Shown: positions 45,816 to 57,340 of the stretch, one piece after another | Layout: every line of letters begins with the position of its first letter | Numbering within the stretch: the first letter of the stretch is position 1 | DNA from: Chaetoderma sp. LZ-2023a | Lineage: Eukaryota > Mollusca > Caudofoveata > Chaetodermatida > Chaetodermatidae | DNA: 64,000 nt | Direction: 5' to 3' | Assembly (NCBI GenBank): GCA_034401795.1 | Contig: CM067367.1 | Location: 33,431,733 to 33,495,732, forward strand | Program-made: the position numbers and the translations under genes | The notes under the pieces: generated by a model | What the model was told of the DNA's origin: nothing | Seen by the model: the letters and a program-made list of their open reading frames with translations, nothing else | The model's database searches: none

Positions 45816-46729
45816 AGCTATACATGCTTTTTGCAGTGGAAAGATTGAGAAATAAATCTAAGTCTTTGTTTAACTGTGATTGTGATAGCGAGTGACTCTC
45901 TTGCAAGGATAATATGGATACCGCCGATGATAACCAGGTCGTATATTTCCGTATTATTCCATAGTTAAGACTTAGGTCTCTAAATTTCGTTGTCGCATGT
46001 TCCAATTTCTGACCCCAAAGAATCTGGGACGTGTGTTAACAATGAGATATGCCGGATGGTCGCCTTCTTTAACCCCAACAGGCGATCGGCAGATATGAAA
46101 ATAGGTGTTTGCTACGGTATTTGTAACACGAATATCAGCTGACGTCGTTCTCCGTAAGATCCGAGCGGGTGATGTCACACCCGTGGTGCTCGGATGTTTA
46201 TGTGAAGAACATTTTTTCATTAATTCGCTCATCTTGTTCTGGGTGCTGCATACTAAAAATGGTACCAGAAAACTTTGGAATGGTCAAGTTTTGCGTGTTA
46301 TCACGATCTGTTTGCAATGATCGGTGGTTTCAAAATTCCTGATTAAGATGTGTGGTCTGCGGTTTTACCGTGTGCTACAGCAGTTTGTTTACATTTTGTT
46401 GTTTCTTCACGTATCGTTTTGGCTTTCGTTAGGAGTATAATTTATATTGATGGTAAATATACCCCGAATGCTATGCGATATGATTCCTGGTTCCGTTATA
46501 CATCCTGGAGGATCAATTATGGGTGTATTTAATGCCTGCTTCGTTCTTGTCATCATAATCAATGCGATCTTTGCTGTAACGTTGCGGGGTGGGGTGCGGT
46601 GCGGGAGTGTTACATTTAATTTATGGTCAATATATTTGAAAATTAATTGTCTGCCTTCCATCCGTGTCTCGTTCCGCTTGCTTATTGTAGGTTTGTGCTT
46701 ATTTATAGGCCAAGCCAGCCCCGCCATCA
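45816..46729 (+). other. DIRS copy D leader, with small upstream ORF
   Basis: A 95-codon frame (46447-46734) contains hydrophobic runs such as FVLVIIINAIFAV and LLIVGLCLFIG and ends ATGTGA exactly where the Cys-rich gag segment begins one base later. Copy A has the same frame (71 codons). Copy C lacks one base in it. It may be untranslated leader. Confidence 0.4.
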
Positions 46730-47897
46730 TGTGACGAGTGCCACAAGTTCGTACGGGTCCTATTTAAGGACCATGTCTGCTTTAGATGTACTGCATGTAA
46801 CTTTGATAGTAGGTGTAATGTGTGTGCAGTGTGGTCCGCGGATATGATGTTGAAGTTCCTTGGCCAGAATGATTTGACTGGGTCTGACGCGGGGTCAGGC
46901 GGTCCGAGGTTAAATCGTGGAGCGTCCGGTTCGGCCGGTGGGGGCGCTCCACGTCTTCAGCTGGAGGTGGCGGAGATGACACCGCCGGCGTGGTTTGGTC
47001 CGGCTATGCAGGGCTTTCTGCATAGTGTTCTGCCCACGCTGGTGTCGTCCCTGCTGCCGAAGGTTGTTGGGCAGTCTCTCCCCATGCTTGGTACGGACCC
47101 TGTCCTTGGCCTGACGGGTTCTGTCTCTGCGGCCACCTCCGGGTGGTCCAGGAGCGGTGGCCGGTCCGTCAGGCATGGGAGCCGTCCGCCAGGCTGGACG
47201 GAACCGTCCTCCATCTGTCTGGCTTGGCGCAAGCCAGGGCAGCGGCTCCGCCCGTGGTTGAGGCCAATCTGGTACCGGGCACCGGTCCCGTGATGGTTTG
47301 TTTGATGCCAGCTGACACGGTGACGGGTGTGCCGGGCCAGGTGTGGTACTCGCCTATCTCGCCTGGTCCGGTGGTCAGACGTGGGGTGCCGTTGGCGCCC
47401 GTGTCTGGCCACGGTTCCGCGTCTGCTATGGGCCCGCACGGGCCTACTCCATGGACTGGTGTGTTCCATGGGGTGGCGGCGGAACCGTATGGTACCGTAG
47501 TTCCTGGCGTGGCAGCCGCGGCTCCTAGCCGGGAGGCCGTGGCTGGTAGGTCCGTGAAGGGTGACGTGTTCACGGGTGTGTCCTCCTCGGAAGTAGACTG
47601 GTCGGAGGCTCTGGCTTGGCTAGCCAGGGTTGACCCGTCTGTGGTTTCGGCCACGGCCGAGGAGGATACGCCCCGTCTGTCGGTTGCATCGATTAGGACG
47701 GTGATCTTGCCCGCAGCCCGCACCCAGCCTAGTGCGGCTTCTGCTTCATCTGGATATTCTCAGCCACCGCCGGCGAAGAAAGCCAGGAAGGTTGTGGAGG
47801 CCCCTACCCTCCCCAATGTTGCTCCGGATCGCCCTAGAGGCGGGAAGGGGAAGGGGAAGTCCTCAAAGGGCGGAAAGAAGGGAGCGGATCGTACCTG
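46730..47897 (+). pseudogene. DIRS gag-like ORF1 with internal deletions (copy D)
   Basis: Starts CDECHKFVRVLFKDHVCFRC, then CNFDSRCNVCAVW, without an in-frame ATG before 46820. A frame change near 47145-47290 joins to the main body (47143-47897), which reads VDWSEALAWLARVDPSV, then jumps at about 47723 from ILPAAR straight to PSAASAS. About 240 codons present in copies A and B are missing there. It ends in the Lys-rich tail GGKGKGKSSKGGKKGADRT and a stop. The acidic cluster of copy B is also deleted. Not functional. Confidence 0.75.
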
Positions 47898-47990
47898 AGG
47901 GTACGAGAGCTCCCTTCGTATCCGCCTGGACCGCACCTGTGCGACAGGAACAGCGGTGCCAGTTAGACCTGCTGAGCCAAGACCGAAATG

Positions 47991-47991
<1 letters not shown>

Positions 47992-48021
<30 letters not shown>
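47992..48021 (+). repeat. (CT)n microsatellite in DIRS copy D
   Basis: Fourteen or so CT units between the gag stop and the RT ORF. Copies B and C have 5 or 6 units at the same place, so the tract expanded in D. Confidence 0.85.
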
Positions 48022-48026
<5 letters not shown>

Positions 48027-48079
48027 AGAAAGGGGGTGGGAGCGGGCCGCGAGCCGGACAACCCCGTTAGGCGTCTATA

Positions 48080-50137
48080 GTGGGTGGAAGGCTCATGCAT
48101 TTCGTCGAGGCTTGGCGAGGTGTGACGTCAGACAGTCTGGTCCTGGGATGGTTATCCCAGGGATACATGCCGGAGTGGTGGGACTTTCCGCCACAGAATC
48201 TGTCTTTGGCACCTGTCTGGACACCCGTACCAAGGGAACCAGACAAGTTAGAAGCCATTAAAAACGAAGTGTCAGGTTTGCTTCTGAAGGGAGCAATAAA
48301 ACCAGCAAACCAGAACACTCCAGGCATCTATTCAAATATGTTCCTTGTCCCCAAGAGCACAGGGGGATGGAGACCCGTACTCAATCTCAGGCCATTAAAT
48401 TGGTTTATCCATATGCCTCGGTTCCAGATGGAAACGCCGAGGTCGGTAATGGCAGGGTTGAGGAAGGGGATGTGGTGTGTATCGATCGATCTGAAAGATG
48501 CATATTTCCACATTCCAATGAACAGGAGTTGTCACAGGTTTCTGAGATTTGCGTTTCAGAATCAAGTATGGGAGTTTATTGTTCTCCCGTTTGGCCTGTC
48601 GACAGCTCCAAGGGTTTTCACAAGAGTGGTCCTTGCGGTGACAGCGTTTCTCAGAAAAGAGAACGTGGCGCTACACACCTACATAGACGATTGGCTGATC
48701 AAAGCAGATACGGCAGCCAGGTTGGACGTGGATACTGCTCTGACTCTGAAGTTACTTTCAGATCTAGGCTGGATAGTCAACAAGGAGAAATCCGAGTTGA
48801 CACCCACTCAACATTTCGTTTATTTGGGGATGCGATTCGATCTCGAGGAGGGCAGGGTTTACCCGTCAGAGCCCAGAGTGGTGTCTCTGTTAGCCATCCT
48901 CAAGAGTTTTCGAGTGGGAAACCACATTCAGGCGAGGCGGTTTCTTCAGATGCTGGGCATGATGGTCTCCATGGAGCAGGTGATCCTGTACGCTGCTCTA
49001 ATGCGAAGACCTATCCAGTTGTATCTGATGTCTCTGTGGAAACAGAGAACACAACCCCTGTCAAAACTGGTGCCAGTTTTGGAGCCGATAATATCGCATC
49101 TTCTATGGTGGAAACAGCGTCAGAATCTCCTAGTAGGGGTTTCGCTGCACCTACCCCACCCCCAGCTATCCGTGTACACGGATGCATCGCTGGAGGGGTG
49201 GGGGGGGGCCTGCCTGGGAGAGCACCTGGTCTCGGGCACATGGACTCTCCAGGAGAGTCAGCTGCATATCAATCTGTTGGAAATGATGGCAGTGGAACTG
49301 GCGTTGGAAGAGTTTCTTCCAATGATCAGGGGCAAGGTCATATTGATACGGTCGGACAATTCGACGGTAGTATCATACATAAATCGCCAAGGCGGGACCA
49401 GGTCACCCACGCTGTGTATCAAAGTGTGGCACTTGATTCAATGGTGCACGAATTACTCGGTTGTTTTGAAAGCAGCTCACATTCCTGGGCGATTGAACAT
49501 TCTGGCGGATGCTTTGTCTCGCAGACAGAATTCTGCCAACTGAATGGTCCCTCAACCCTCCAGTTCTACGAAGGATCTTTGAGCATTGGGGCAAACCCAA
49601 CGTGGACTTGTTCGCCACAAGGGAAAATGCTCAAATCATGACTTATGTCTCGCCGATTCCAGATCCAAATGCGGTCGATACAGACGCTCTGGCGATAAGC
49701 TGGAGGGGGATGCACGTTTACGCGTACCACCTACCATTCTTCTGCCGAAGGTATTGGTGAAGATCAGGGAGGAACCGTGTCTGGTCCTGCTAATAGTGCC
49801 GTATTGGCCCAGCAGGGCGTGGTTCACGGATCTGCTAGATCTGCTGGTGGAAAACCCAGTGCAGTTGCCCGAGATTCCGAACATAATCTCCCAGGCCAAG
49901 GGACGCTTCCTACACGAGCGTCCCGAAATGTTCAAATTGACTGCGTGAATGTTATCAAACAACGTTCCACGTCGGAAGGCATTTGTCGACAAGCTGGTGA
50001 TTTCATCGCGGCTGCAAGGAGGAGGTCAAACTTCAAGTCATATAACAACAAGGTTAACAGATTTGCAGACTGGTGTGAAGAAAAGGGTATTGATACCTTT
50101 CAATCCACTATTCAGCAATAGCAGACTTTCTCTGTGA
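48080..50137 (+). pseudogene. DIRS RT-RNase H polyprotein, frameshifted near the end (copy D)
   Basis: Open from 48080 to 49543 (487 codons). It contains the N-terminal EAWRGVTSDSLVLGWLSQGY, FLVPKSTGGWRPVLNLRPLN, motif A SIDLKDAYFHIP, motif B LPFGLSTAPRVFT, motif C YIDDW, and all of RNase H (VYTDASLEGWGG, NLLEMMAVELAL, IRSDNSTVVSYIN, HIPGRLNILADALSR). A two-base loss at about 49528 and another frame change near 49730 displace the C-terminal segment (ILPTEWSLNPPVLRRIFEHW, then LLIVPYWPSRAWF). This copy has the complete N-terminus that copy C lacks in frame. The start ATG at 48080 or slightly upstream is inferred. Confidence 0.87.
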
Positions 50138-50962
50138 GCTGTTCTTTTCGGGACTAGCGCCCGTCACAATTGCTGGATACAAGTCAGCTTTGGCATCAGT
50201 TATCCCTTGTCTAGCCAACAGGGATAGTCCAGAGGTGGCCCAGTTAAATGTGATGGTGAAGGGAATGAGCACTCTCCGACCGAGACAACCGGTAGTCATT
50301 CCAGCCTGGAGTCTATCTTTAGTGCTTAATGTACTGGCCAAGCACCCTTTCGAACCGTTGCGTTCGGTTAGTCTAAAGCATTTGACTCTAAAGGCAGTCT
50401 TTCTATTGGCAGCTTCCTCAGTTGCAAGCGCAGTGAGATCCATGCGCTTTCGGCAGAAAGGGACCGATTTATTGTCTCCGGAGAGGGTCTGCGTCTTCTG
50501 CCAAGAGCAGAGTTTATGTCAAAGAATCAATCTTTGAGATATCCCGGCAAACCGATCATAATACCAAAGTTAACAAGGTTTGATGGTGATGCCAGTGTCT
50601 GGTGCCCGGTCCGTGCTTTGACTAAGTACAGGAAACGTACTGACTCGTTACGGTCGAACGATAGACATCTGTGGATCTGCCATAAGAAGCCTTATGGCGC
50701 CGCATCCATGGATACTATCTCTCGTTGGGTAGTCGAATGCATTCAGACTACTCATGAGATGGCGACTGGGCACCAGGTGCAAGGCGCAAGGGCACACGAT
50801 GTTAGAGGAATAGCCTCCTCGACCGCCCTTTACAGTGGTGTTCCGTTAGAGGACATCATGGCCGTTGCACAATGGCACTGTGAGTCCTCATTCACGGATT
50901 ACTATATGAGGGATGTGTCAGACTCAGCCAATCCACTCGCTTTAGCTGTTTTGAAACGATAG
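49930..50962 (+). pseudogene. DIRS tyrosine recombinase, two frameshifts, intact C-terminal motifs (copy D)
   Basis: The N-terminal part runs to 50117, where one A is lost from CAGCAAATAG and the frame ends. The middle is in the 50190 frame, with QLNVMVKGMSTLRPRQPVVI. A second shift near 50425 hits the first catalytic Arg motif. The last frame (50516-50962) has the whole end of the catalytic domain: HDVRGIASSTALYSGVPLED (HxxR), MAVAQWHCESSFTDYYMRD (His/Trp and Tyr) and LALAVLKR. It shows what the deleted part of copy C2 should contain. Type: DIRS-class recombinase; substrate would be the closed circular cDNA. Confidence 0.85.
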
Positions 50963-51470
50963 TTAAGTGACCACACTGCTCTTCTCCCTTTTTTCACTTT
51001 GGTAAGAAAAGAATTTAAAAGCAGACGGGGTCGAGCGAGCGGATGACAACCAGATTGTGTCACTGATGGCCTGACCAGTGAATGGTTGGAGGCGGTACAT
51101 CTGGCGTCCATTTATCATGAGGTAATTCAAAATTGAGTTTTTTTGTATTATGTCTATATATCATGTCCATTCATCTTATATATTCATGCTCATTCCCAGG
51201 CTAATACATGTGTATATGCAAAGAGCAGTTAACCCTCTTGGCATATTTGTGTTTTCAGGCGAGATGCATGTTCGTGAGTTCTCTCCCTTTTCTTAGGAGA
51301 AAAAGGGGTGGGGGGGTGTGGCAGTGATGCGAATGTGATTCAGTTCCGTTAACTTGACGGTCCTTTTTAGGTCTCCGTTAGTCACGTTTTAAGTCTAACT
51401 CTTTCTCCAAGGGGCAAAAGTAGCATTTATGGCTTGCCCCTTCCCACCAGGTTACTGACCAAATCTGGTG
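50963..51470 (+). other. 3' untranslated part of DIRS copy D
   Basis: Non-coding; contains a G run (51307-51318) and a stretch repeated in copies B and C (CATCTTATATATTCATGCTC). Confidence 0.55.
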
Positions 51471-51571
51471 TATATCAGAAGTAACAGAATGGTGAGTATT
51501 GATCGAAGGAGAATGAAGGAAATGTAAATTTCCCTTTCTCCGAGATCTAACAATACTCACCATTCTGTTAC
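51471..51571. repeat. DIRS copy D internal complementary region
   Basis: The best-preserved example. 51471-51513 is the exact reverse complement of the first 43 bases of the element. 51511-51571 is the reverse complement of the outer right repeat. The two share GAA (51511-51513), the complement of the TTC found at both ends. Confidence 0.9.
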
Positions 51572-51626
51572 GGACCCAGCCTCCCAGCCCCACGGAGGCA
51601 AGCCATGGATTTCTCTTGTTTGGTGG

Positions 51627-51823
51627 CTATGCAAACAATATGAGCTCTATGGTAGACGGATACTCGGCAGTTGGGAGCCGAGTACCCGGTTCCAAGGAGT
51701 CGGTAAAGCTTTCTAAGTCTATAGTCCTAGAGCCAGCTGTCAAGGCCAGCTGTATATCAGAAGTAACAGAATGGTGAGTATTGTTAGATCTCGGAGAAAG
51801 GGAAATTTACATTTCCTTCATTC
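51627..51823 (+). repeat. DIRS copy D right terminal inverted repeat
   Basis: Hairpin GATACTCGGCAGTTGGGAGC at about 51659; outer end TAGATCTCGGAGAAAGGG and CATTTCCTTCATTC. Confidence 0.85.
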
Positions 51824-53123
51824 TTGCCTCATTCTGAGATATAGCATTCAAATGAATTACTATAGATCTCATCATTAGAGAGAGAATGGAGATACCTGAA
51901 GGAGCCTTTAGTCACTGTAACCACAATACCCAGCAGACAGTGGCTGTAAAAAATTCATCCTACTGCGCTTCCCTTCAGAGAAGGAAAGAGCAATAGTAAT
52001 GCAAGGGGGTAGGTATATGTAATTAGTAAAACATAAGACCCGACCCTATGGGTCATCTGGTCGTTTTATTTCCTTGTTCAAGTAGGTTAATCAAATGAGA
52101 AGCCCCGTGTCATTCAATACTGGCATAATTTATATCCATAAGTGATATTTTAACCCTGGTTTATTAAAATTGATGTTTTAGATTGTCACATAGTTTGGCT
52201 TAAGTCTACGGCAAATTTAATTATAAATTAAGACCTATAACATGTATCCAATATGGGCCTAGCTTTCTCTAGTCTTAGTTTAAACAATTTAAACAAATCA
52301 ATTGATTGCGATGCCATAGGCAAATATCTGCAAATTTGGATCTACCGGTGGGCTTTGCATTTGGTTTGTTTGTGCATGGAGGGGTTGGGGTATGTGGGAG
52401 ATAGAACTACATCTGGAAAATCAGAACAGATTCGGCTAAATTATAGGCGCAGTTGGGCAAAATAGATACATTATTTATCAAATGGAATGCAGGAAATGAC
52501 CTCGCATAGCATCAGAATCTTAAATGAGAAAACCCATACCCCATCCCTCCCCACCTGACCCTCTCCCATATTGGACTAATTCCATAATAAAATCCTAGAT
52601 CTGCGCTTGACGACAATCCAATGCTGGATGTAGCAGCAGCTAGATATAAAGTGGATACCGTATCTACATAATCACATTGAAATATTTTCTCGGAGCCGAT
52701 CTCATCTAAAAAGGATTTTTTCGTGCCCGAGATATCATATAAACACGGCATCAGCGCTATTATAAACTTCGGACTAATGTCTACCGGTAATATCATTGAG
52801 ATCATTGCCTATTTAAAAATCCATTGCTAAATACAATAGAATGAAAAAAGTTACCCTGGTTAAACAGTTGCCTGTATTAGCTTTGCGTAGCGGTTGTTCC
52901 ACTATGACGTCACAGCTGCTTGAAATTCAAGGGAGGTATTTCATGATGCGATATTCTAAAGCTGTATTTTATCGACAATAAATATAAGAAATATGCCATG
53001 TATTAGCAAATTGATAACAGCTATATAATTTGGAAGGACTGACTATATTATGTTTTAAAACACAATCTCCATATATGACCTTAGTTTAAGATATTTTTCT
53101 TCCTATGTATTAAGTCTTCACAG
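51824..53123. other. LSM14 intron 2, right end: no gene seen
   Basis: AT-rich sequence without recognisable repeats. TTAAGTCTTCACAG forms the acceptor of exon 3. Confidence 0.5.
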
Positions 53124-53316
53124 CCGGTGAGTTCAGCAGGCCCTTCTCCAGGCTTTCAACAACAGTCTGGTTATGGTACAGCCACATATCAGCCCTTTGG
53201 TGCCGGACCGCAAATATACAATCAATATGCACAACCACCTCCCTCCGCATCAGCTATGCCACCTGCTGGAACAGCATATCCTGCGCCTGCGATGCCTGCT
53301 GTTAGACCACAACCAG
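53124..53316 (+). CDS. LSM14: LSM14 exon 3, Pro/Gln/Tyr-rich linker
   Basis: Enters in phase 0 and leaves in phase 1 (AACCAG then GTATGT). Encodes PVSSAGPSPGFQQQSGYGTA, TYQPFGAGPQIYNQYAQPPP and SASAMPPAGTAYPAPAMPAV, a low-complexity linker. Such disordered Pro/Gln-rich sequence follows the LSm domain in all LSM14 proteins and helps condensation in P-bodies. The exon is placed by splice signals and phase; the residues themselves are not strongly conserved. Confidence 0.8.
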
Positions 53317-54349
53317 GTATGTCGTGTAATATTCTCTGTATGATTTGCAGTGTTATTCTCCACTCCCATTGCTTCCTCATGGCTTGTGAGACTTGAATTT
53401 AATCGTAACTCAATTTTTTTTTAATCGCTTTTTTTCGATTCTCGGTACTATTATAGTATTACACAGGCGTCAACACGAGGCAAGTGATTGCTCTCCTCTC
53501 GTCCCCACTTGCCTAGAATAAATTTTGGGCTAGTATCTCATTGCTCGCCTCCATTGCTTAGTAACAATGGCTGCATATAGGCGAGTACTGACACAGCTCA
53601 CCTTACTGGGTTAAATTTAAATTTAGCAGACAAGTTATTGCTTCCCTTCAAAATTCTCATGGAGATGTCTGATTACATAGAGAGGGGAACAAATTGATCG
53701 GAATTACAGGCGAAAATGAACGAGTATTTTGCGAGTGTTGGCTAGTTTCCGATTTTCAACTGGGAACTAATTCACGAAAATTGTCAGGAACTGCCTATTC
53801 ATACAAAAGCAAATTCCCTGAAAATCAGTAAACAAAAAATAAATGTGTAAACTATGATCAGTATTGATCACACTTGTAAACCTTATAAGGTCTTTTATTC
53901 TGAGAGCTGTACTGTTAGAAATGAATGCATGGAATTGCATGTGACTGCGCACCCCAGTGCCTAGCAACACAGATAACACTTCCTTCTTTTACCATAATAG
54001 TAATTCCCGCCTTTATATTAGTCGCATCCGGATCAAGCCGAGTCGATGTATGACGGCACCCTCTCCCACCAAATTTGTTGAAAAATGAACACCAATTCAT
54101 CTTTTAATTTAATTTGAAAAATTAAAAATTTTGACAACTGAGTGGTAAGTTAATCGATCGCGATCACCCAGGGCAAAAATCACACAAGCCGACATGCGGC
54201 AGAGCTTCTTTATAGTGTTTAGTTCTTATTCTCCTGTATGGTATTGATGCCTCCTGCATGATAAGCTAAGTTCATATTTTTTCTCAGTACATGTACTTTC
54301 TGAATGCTGCACAATAGAGTCTGCAGGCAAATTCTACCCGAACCCTTTA

Positions 54350-54582
54350 ACCCTTTAATGGTCAAATTTGGTCAAGAAAATTAAAATGTCTTCCTATTGA
54401 ATGTCCATTTACAGGCTAAGAGAAACAATTTTTGAAAATTTATCACTGGAATCACTGGCTCGGTTATCGAGCCAGCCATTCCAGTGGGAAATTTTCAAAA
54501 ACTATTCTCTTGGCCTGTAACTGGACATTCCACAAGACCGCTGCAGATGCCGGATTGGTCGGCTTGACCATTAAAGGGTTAA
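54350..54582. repeat. CCCTTTAA hairpin MITE, copy H4
   Basis: Ends ccctttaatggtcaaatttg and ttgaccattaaaggg. Central palindrome CTGGCTCGGTTATCGAGCCAG. Arms contain CCATTTACAGGC. This subfamily has TGGTCAAATTTGG beside the end. Confidence 0.8.
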
Positions 54583-54781
54583 TGGTCAAATTTGGTAGAG
54601 AAAATTTTAAATATTTGCTTATTGAATATCCATTTACAGGCCAAGAGAAAGCTATTTTTGAAAATTTACCACTGGAATGACTGGGTCGGTTATCGAGCCA
54701 GGCACTCTCTTGGCCTGCAAATGGACATTCCTCCTGACCGCTGCAGTCTTGGGTTGACCACCTTGACCATTAATGGCGTAA
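54570..54781. repeat. CCCTTTAA hairpin MITE, copy H5, tandem to H4
   Basis: Directly adjoins H4 and shares its terminal attaaagggttaatgg. Left arm GGTCAAATTTGGTAGAGAAA; the centre GGGTCGGTTATCGAGCCAGG is shortened on the right side. Confidence 0.75.
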
Positions 54782-55339
54782 ACAAATTCTCAACAAGCAC
54801 TAAGCCGGTTTCCATCAAATTTGAAAAGCATGTCATGAAGCATTCTTGGGCCATAGAGATTCAAGATTGTTTAAAGGTGGCTGATTTGATGCTGTTTTTA
54901 CGAATATGGTTAACGTTCTCCCAAATAACGTGGTGGATTAACACGAAATTGGAAAATCATCTAGGGCAATAACTATTCAATAAGTTTGTTCAGGAGAGCC
55001 TGATTTGCCTTGCAGTCGTCATGGATCACTTAGTTTTCATAAACACGATAAAAGCTACTTATTCGGACGCATTGACATGACTGAAGGGAGCAGGTGATAA
55101 ATAGGGGTTATTCAAGTTTGTTAAATGGAAGTTGATACATACAAAAAATACATAGAAAAACCTGGCTACCATCAACCAATCAAAATTTTGCTTGGTAGGT
55201 GAATGAATTTGAGCAAAATAGGAACATTGTGAGTAAGGTACACTCTCATGGCTCCTGTACATCCACTAAAGGAGGTGTAGGGACAGTGGTTTTATTATGT
55301 TTCGCAAACTTACATCATCTAACCTGCATGTACACTTAA

Positions 55340-56623
55340 AGGACAATTCCAGGATGATAAAATGTGTGCTTTATTTGAAAGATTATTACATGTTTAATGA
55401 AATTGCGCTAGAATAATAACCAGATAGAAAAAAGTTGGTAAAATTGACAATTTTTCGCACATCGGTGCGCTGCCATTTTATCGCGCCTAGCGACATCAGC
55501 CCCACACCACTGCTATTGCTATGACTGTAGCAGCGAGGCCAATAGATGCGGGTATATATTTTAAGGAAGTATACATAAATGATAATAGCAAACGAACCGC
55601 TGAAGCAATTCCAATGATTCTAGGATCTCTAAATAGGTGCCGACTTCGGGATTAAGATGATATAATGTATGTTAATATCGGACAAGAGGTTCAAAAGATT
55701 GGAATATATAAAAAATTTCATCCAAGATTCTATCTGAGAATAAGTTGTAATTCTTTTGGTAAAATTCAGCACGAGATGGTTTTTGTCTTGCAGACTATCT
55801 TTGCGTATTGTCATTAAATTGGAGTGTGCTTAAAGCTGAAAGAAATGGCTATTTGCCTGACCAATTATAATCTTGCTCACCTGCATATTGCCAGAGATAT
55901 CACCAAATGAATTAACATTTTGACATAAAATCTGGGAATTTTCATCGCCGATCAGCAAATTTTGTCATTGTAGCTGTAATACTCATTCTGATTTGGGATG
56001 ATGGTTTGAGCGCATCCTGAAATTTTTGTTTGAAATTTTGCTGGCTTAGTTTTTCCCGCAGTGTATCTATTGAACCACTAGTAATTTGACAATACGCACG
56101 TGTCAAGTGTGCCACTTCATTTAATCCTTATCGTATGGTGTAAAATGCGTAATAGCTTACTTACAGAGATAGTGCTGGGGTACATTTTGAAACAGCAATG
56201 ACTTACAGTAGCATTGTTACCAAAATTAACACATTCGGATAGGATAGAGAAAATGGAATCTATGCTTCAGCAGTCTAGGTATTAGCGATTCCCCACCGAC
56301 TTCGGATACTAGAATTACTTGAAAAACTTACTCGCTTAACTGGACAATGTCCAAACGATTACAAATTAACACATGTTAGGCCTCCATGCATATACATATT
56401 TACTGTACAGCCTTCGTGCTCGGCAAAGATAGCGTTGGTGCGGGGCTGGTGTCAGGATCTCATTGCAAGAAAATGGCGCCGCCCAGGAGGCAAAATAATC
56501 CCATGTTTACGATGGTATAATTAGTCGTATTATTTGTCTAATGTTTTTATTTAAGATCCAATATGTTAGTCATATAACAGTCTTTCAAATAAAATACACA
56601 TTTACCAATCCCGGAATTGTCCT
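55340..56623. mobile_element. TTAA-flanked non-autonomous transposon 1
   Basis: Ends AGGACAATTCCAGGAT and ATCCCGGAATTGTCCT are inverted repeats, flanked on both sides by TTAA (55336-55339, 56624-56627). The arms continue with GTGTGCTTTATTTGAAAGA against TCTTTCAAATAAAATACAC. TTAA duplications are typical of piggyBac and Kolobok transposons. No transposase frame was found in the 1.3 kb. Confidence 0.82.
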
Positions 56624-56627
56624 TTAA

Positions 56628-56941
56628 AGCTGTCAAAATGTCACAAAAATAAGTTACTGTGCCAAAAAAAAAAGATGAATGAGTACCTTTTAAAAATCCA
56701 ACCAGGTATGTATAAATTTCAGTCGGCTTGCTTTTCGCATGTACATGGTCTATACTTGACTGGTGCCATTTTGGGATCTGGGGGCATCCTTTATACAAAA
56801 GCGACGGTGGGTGTGCTGGAAATGGCCACAGGAGACGAAATGCAAACATTATGGTGGTAGCTCACCTGGTTGGATTTAAGGGTACTCATTCATATATATA
56901 TTTTGCACAGTAGCTCTTATTTTTGTGACATCATGACAGCT
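56628..56941. mobile_element. TTAA-flanked hairpin MITE 2, sharing a TTAA with element 1
   Basis: Ends AGCTGTCAAAATGTCACAAA and TTTGTGACATCATGACAGCT, flanked by TTAA at 56624-56627 and 56942-56945. Inner arms: GATGAATGAGTACC against GGTACTCATTCAT, and AATCCAACCAGG against CTGGTTGGATT. The left TTAA is also the right TTAA of the previous element. Confidence 0.82.
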
Positions 56942-57340
56942 TTAATATTTTCAGTAAAACAGTCAAATTTGTGTTGTGCATTGTGTTATTAGTATTCGCA
57001 GACAGTACAAAGTTAGGGGGTGGCGATATGGGTGGATACAAATTTACAATTTTACACGAGAATGTCTCATTAATTTCTGCTTCAATATCATGTTTTCATT
57101 TCAATTTACAAATGTTTTACAGAAAAATGATTTTCTGTTGATTTCAATTTGAAAATCACTTTTCCATTTCAAATTACCAAGTCTGTGAATTCCGTTGATT
57201 TTCCGTTATTGCGGAAAGCCACTGGCACTGCAGGTGATCGATGCATGCGCTTTTTTTAGTCTTCGATTCATTTCAGCGTGGGCATGTTGGGGACTGTTAG
57301 GGGGTACAGCAAGGTACAGATTGTTTGCCACTGTCCTGAA

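Larger units (their letters stand above)
45639..51823 (+). mobile_element. DIRS-type retrotransposon copy D, both ends intact
   Basis: 6185 bp on the plus strand from TTCTCC (45639) to CATTC (51823), with TTC at both ends and no target duplication. Terminal repeats at about 45639-45815 and 51627-51823; internal complementary region at 51471-51571. Order is gag-like, RT-RNase H, recombinase. All catalytic motifs can be found, but gag has deletions and RT and recombinase have frameshifts. It lies in LSM14 intron 2 in the sense direction. Removing it would leave the site ACCCTC-TTC-TTGCCTC. Confidence 0.92.

Noticed and set aside
48367..49641. 424-codon plus-strand open frame as a new protein
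   Set aside because: It is the -1 shadow of the copy D RT gene and has no recognisable domain. The overlap is reported as a finding, not as a gene.
53127..53396. 89-codon open frame as a stand-alone small protein
   Set aside because: It is LSM14 exon 3 read through its donor site; the start is GTG inside the exon and the C-terminal half is intron.
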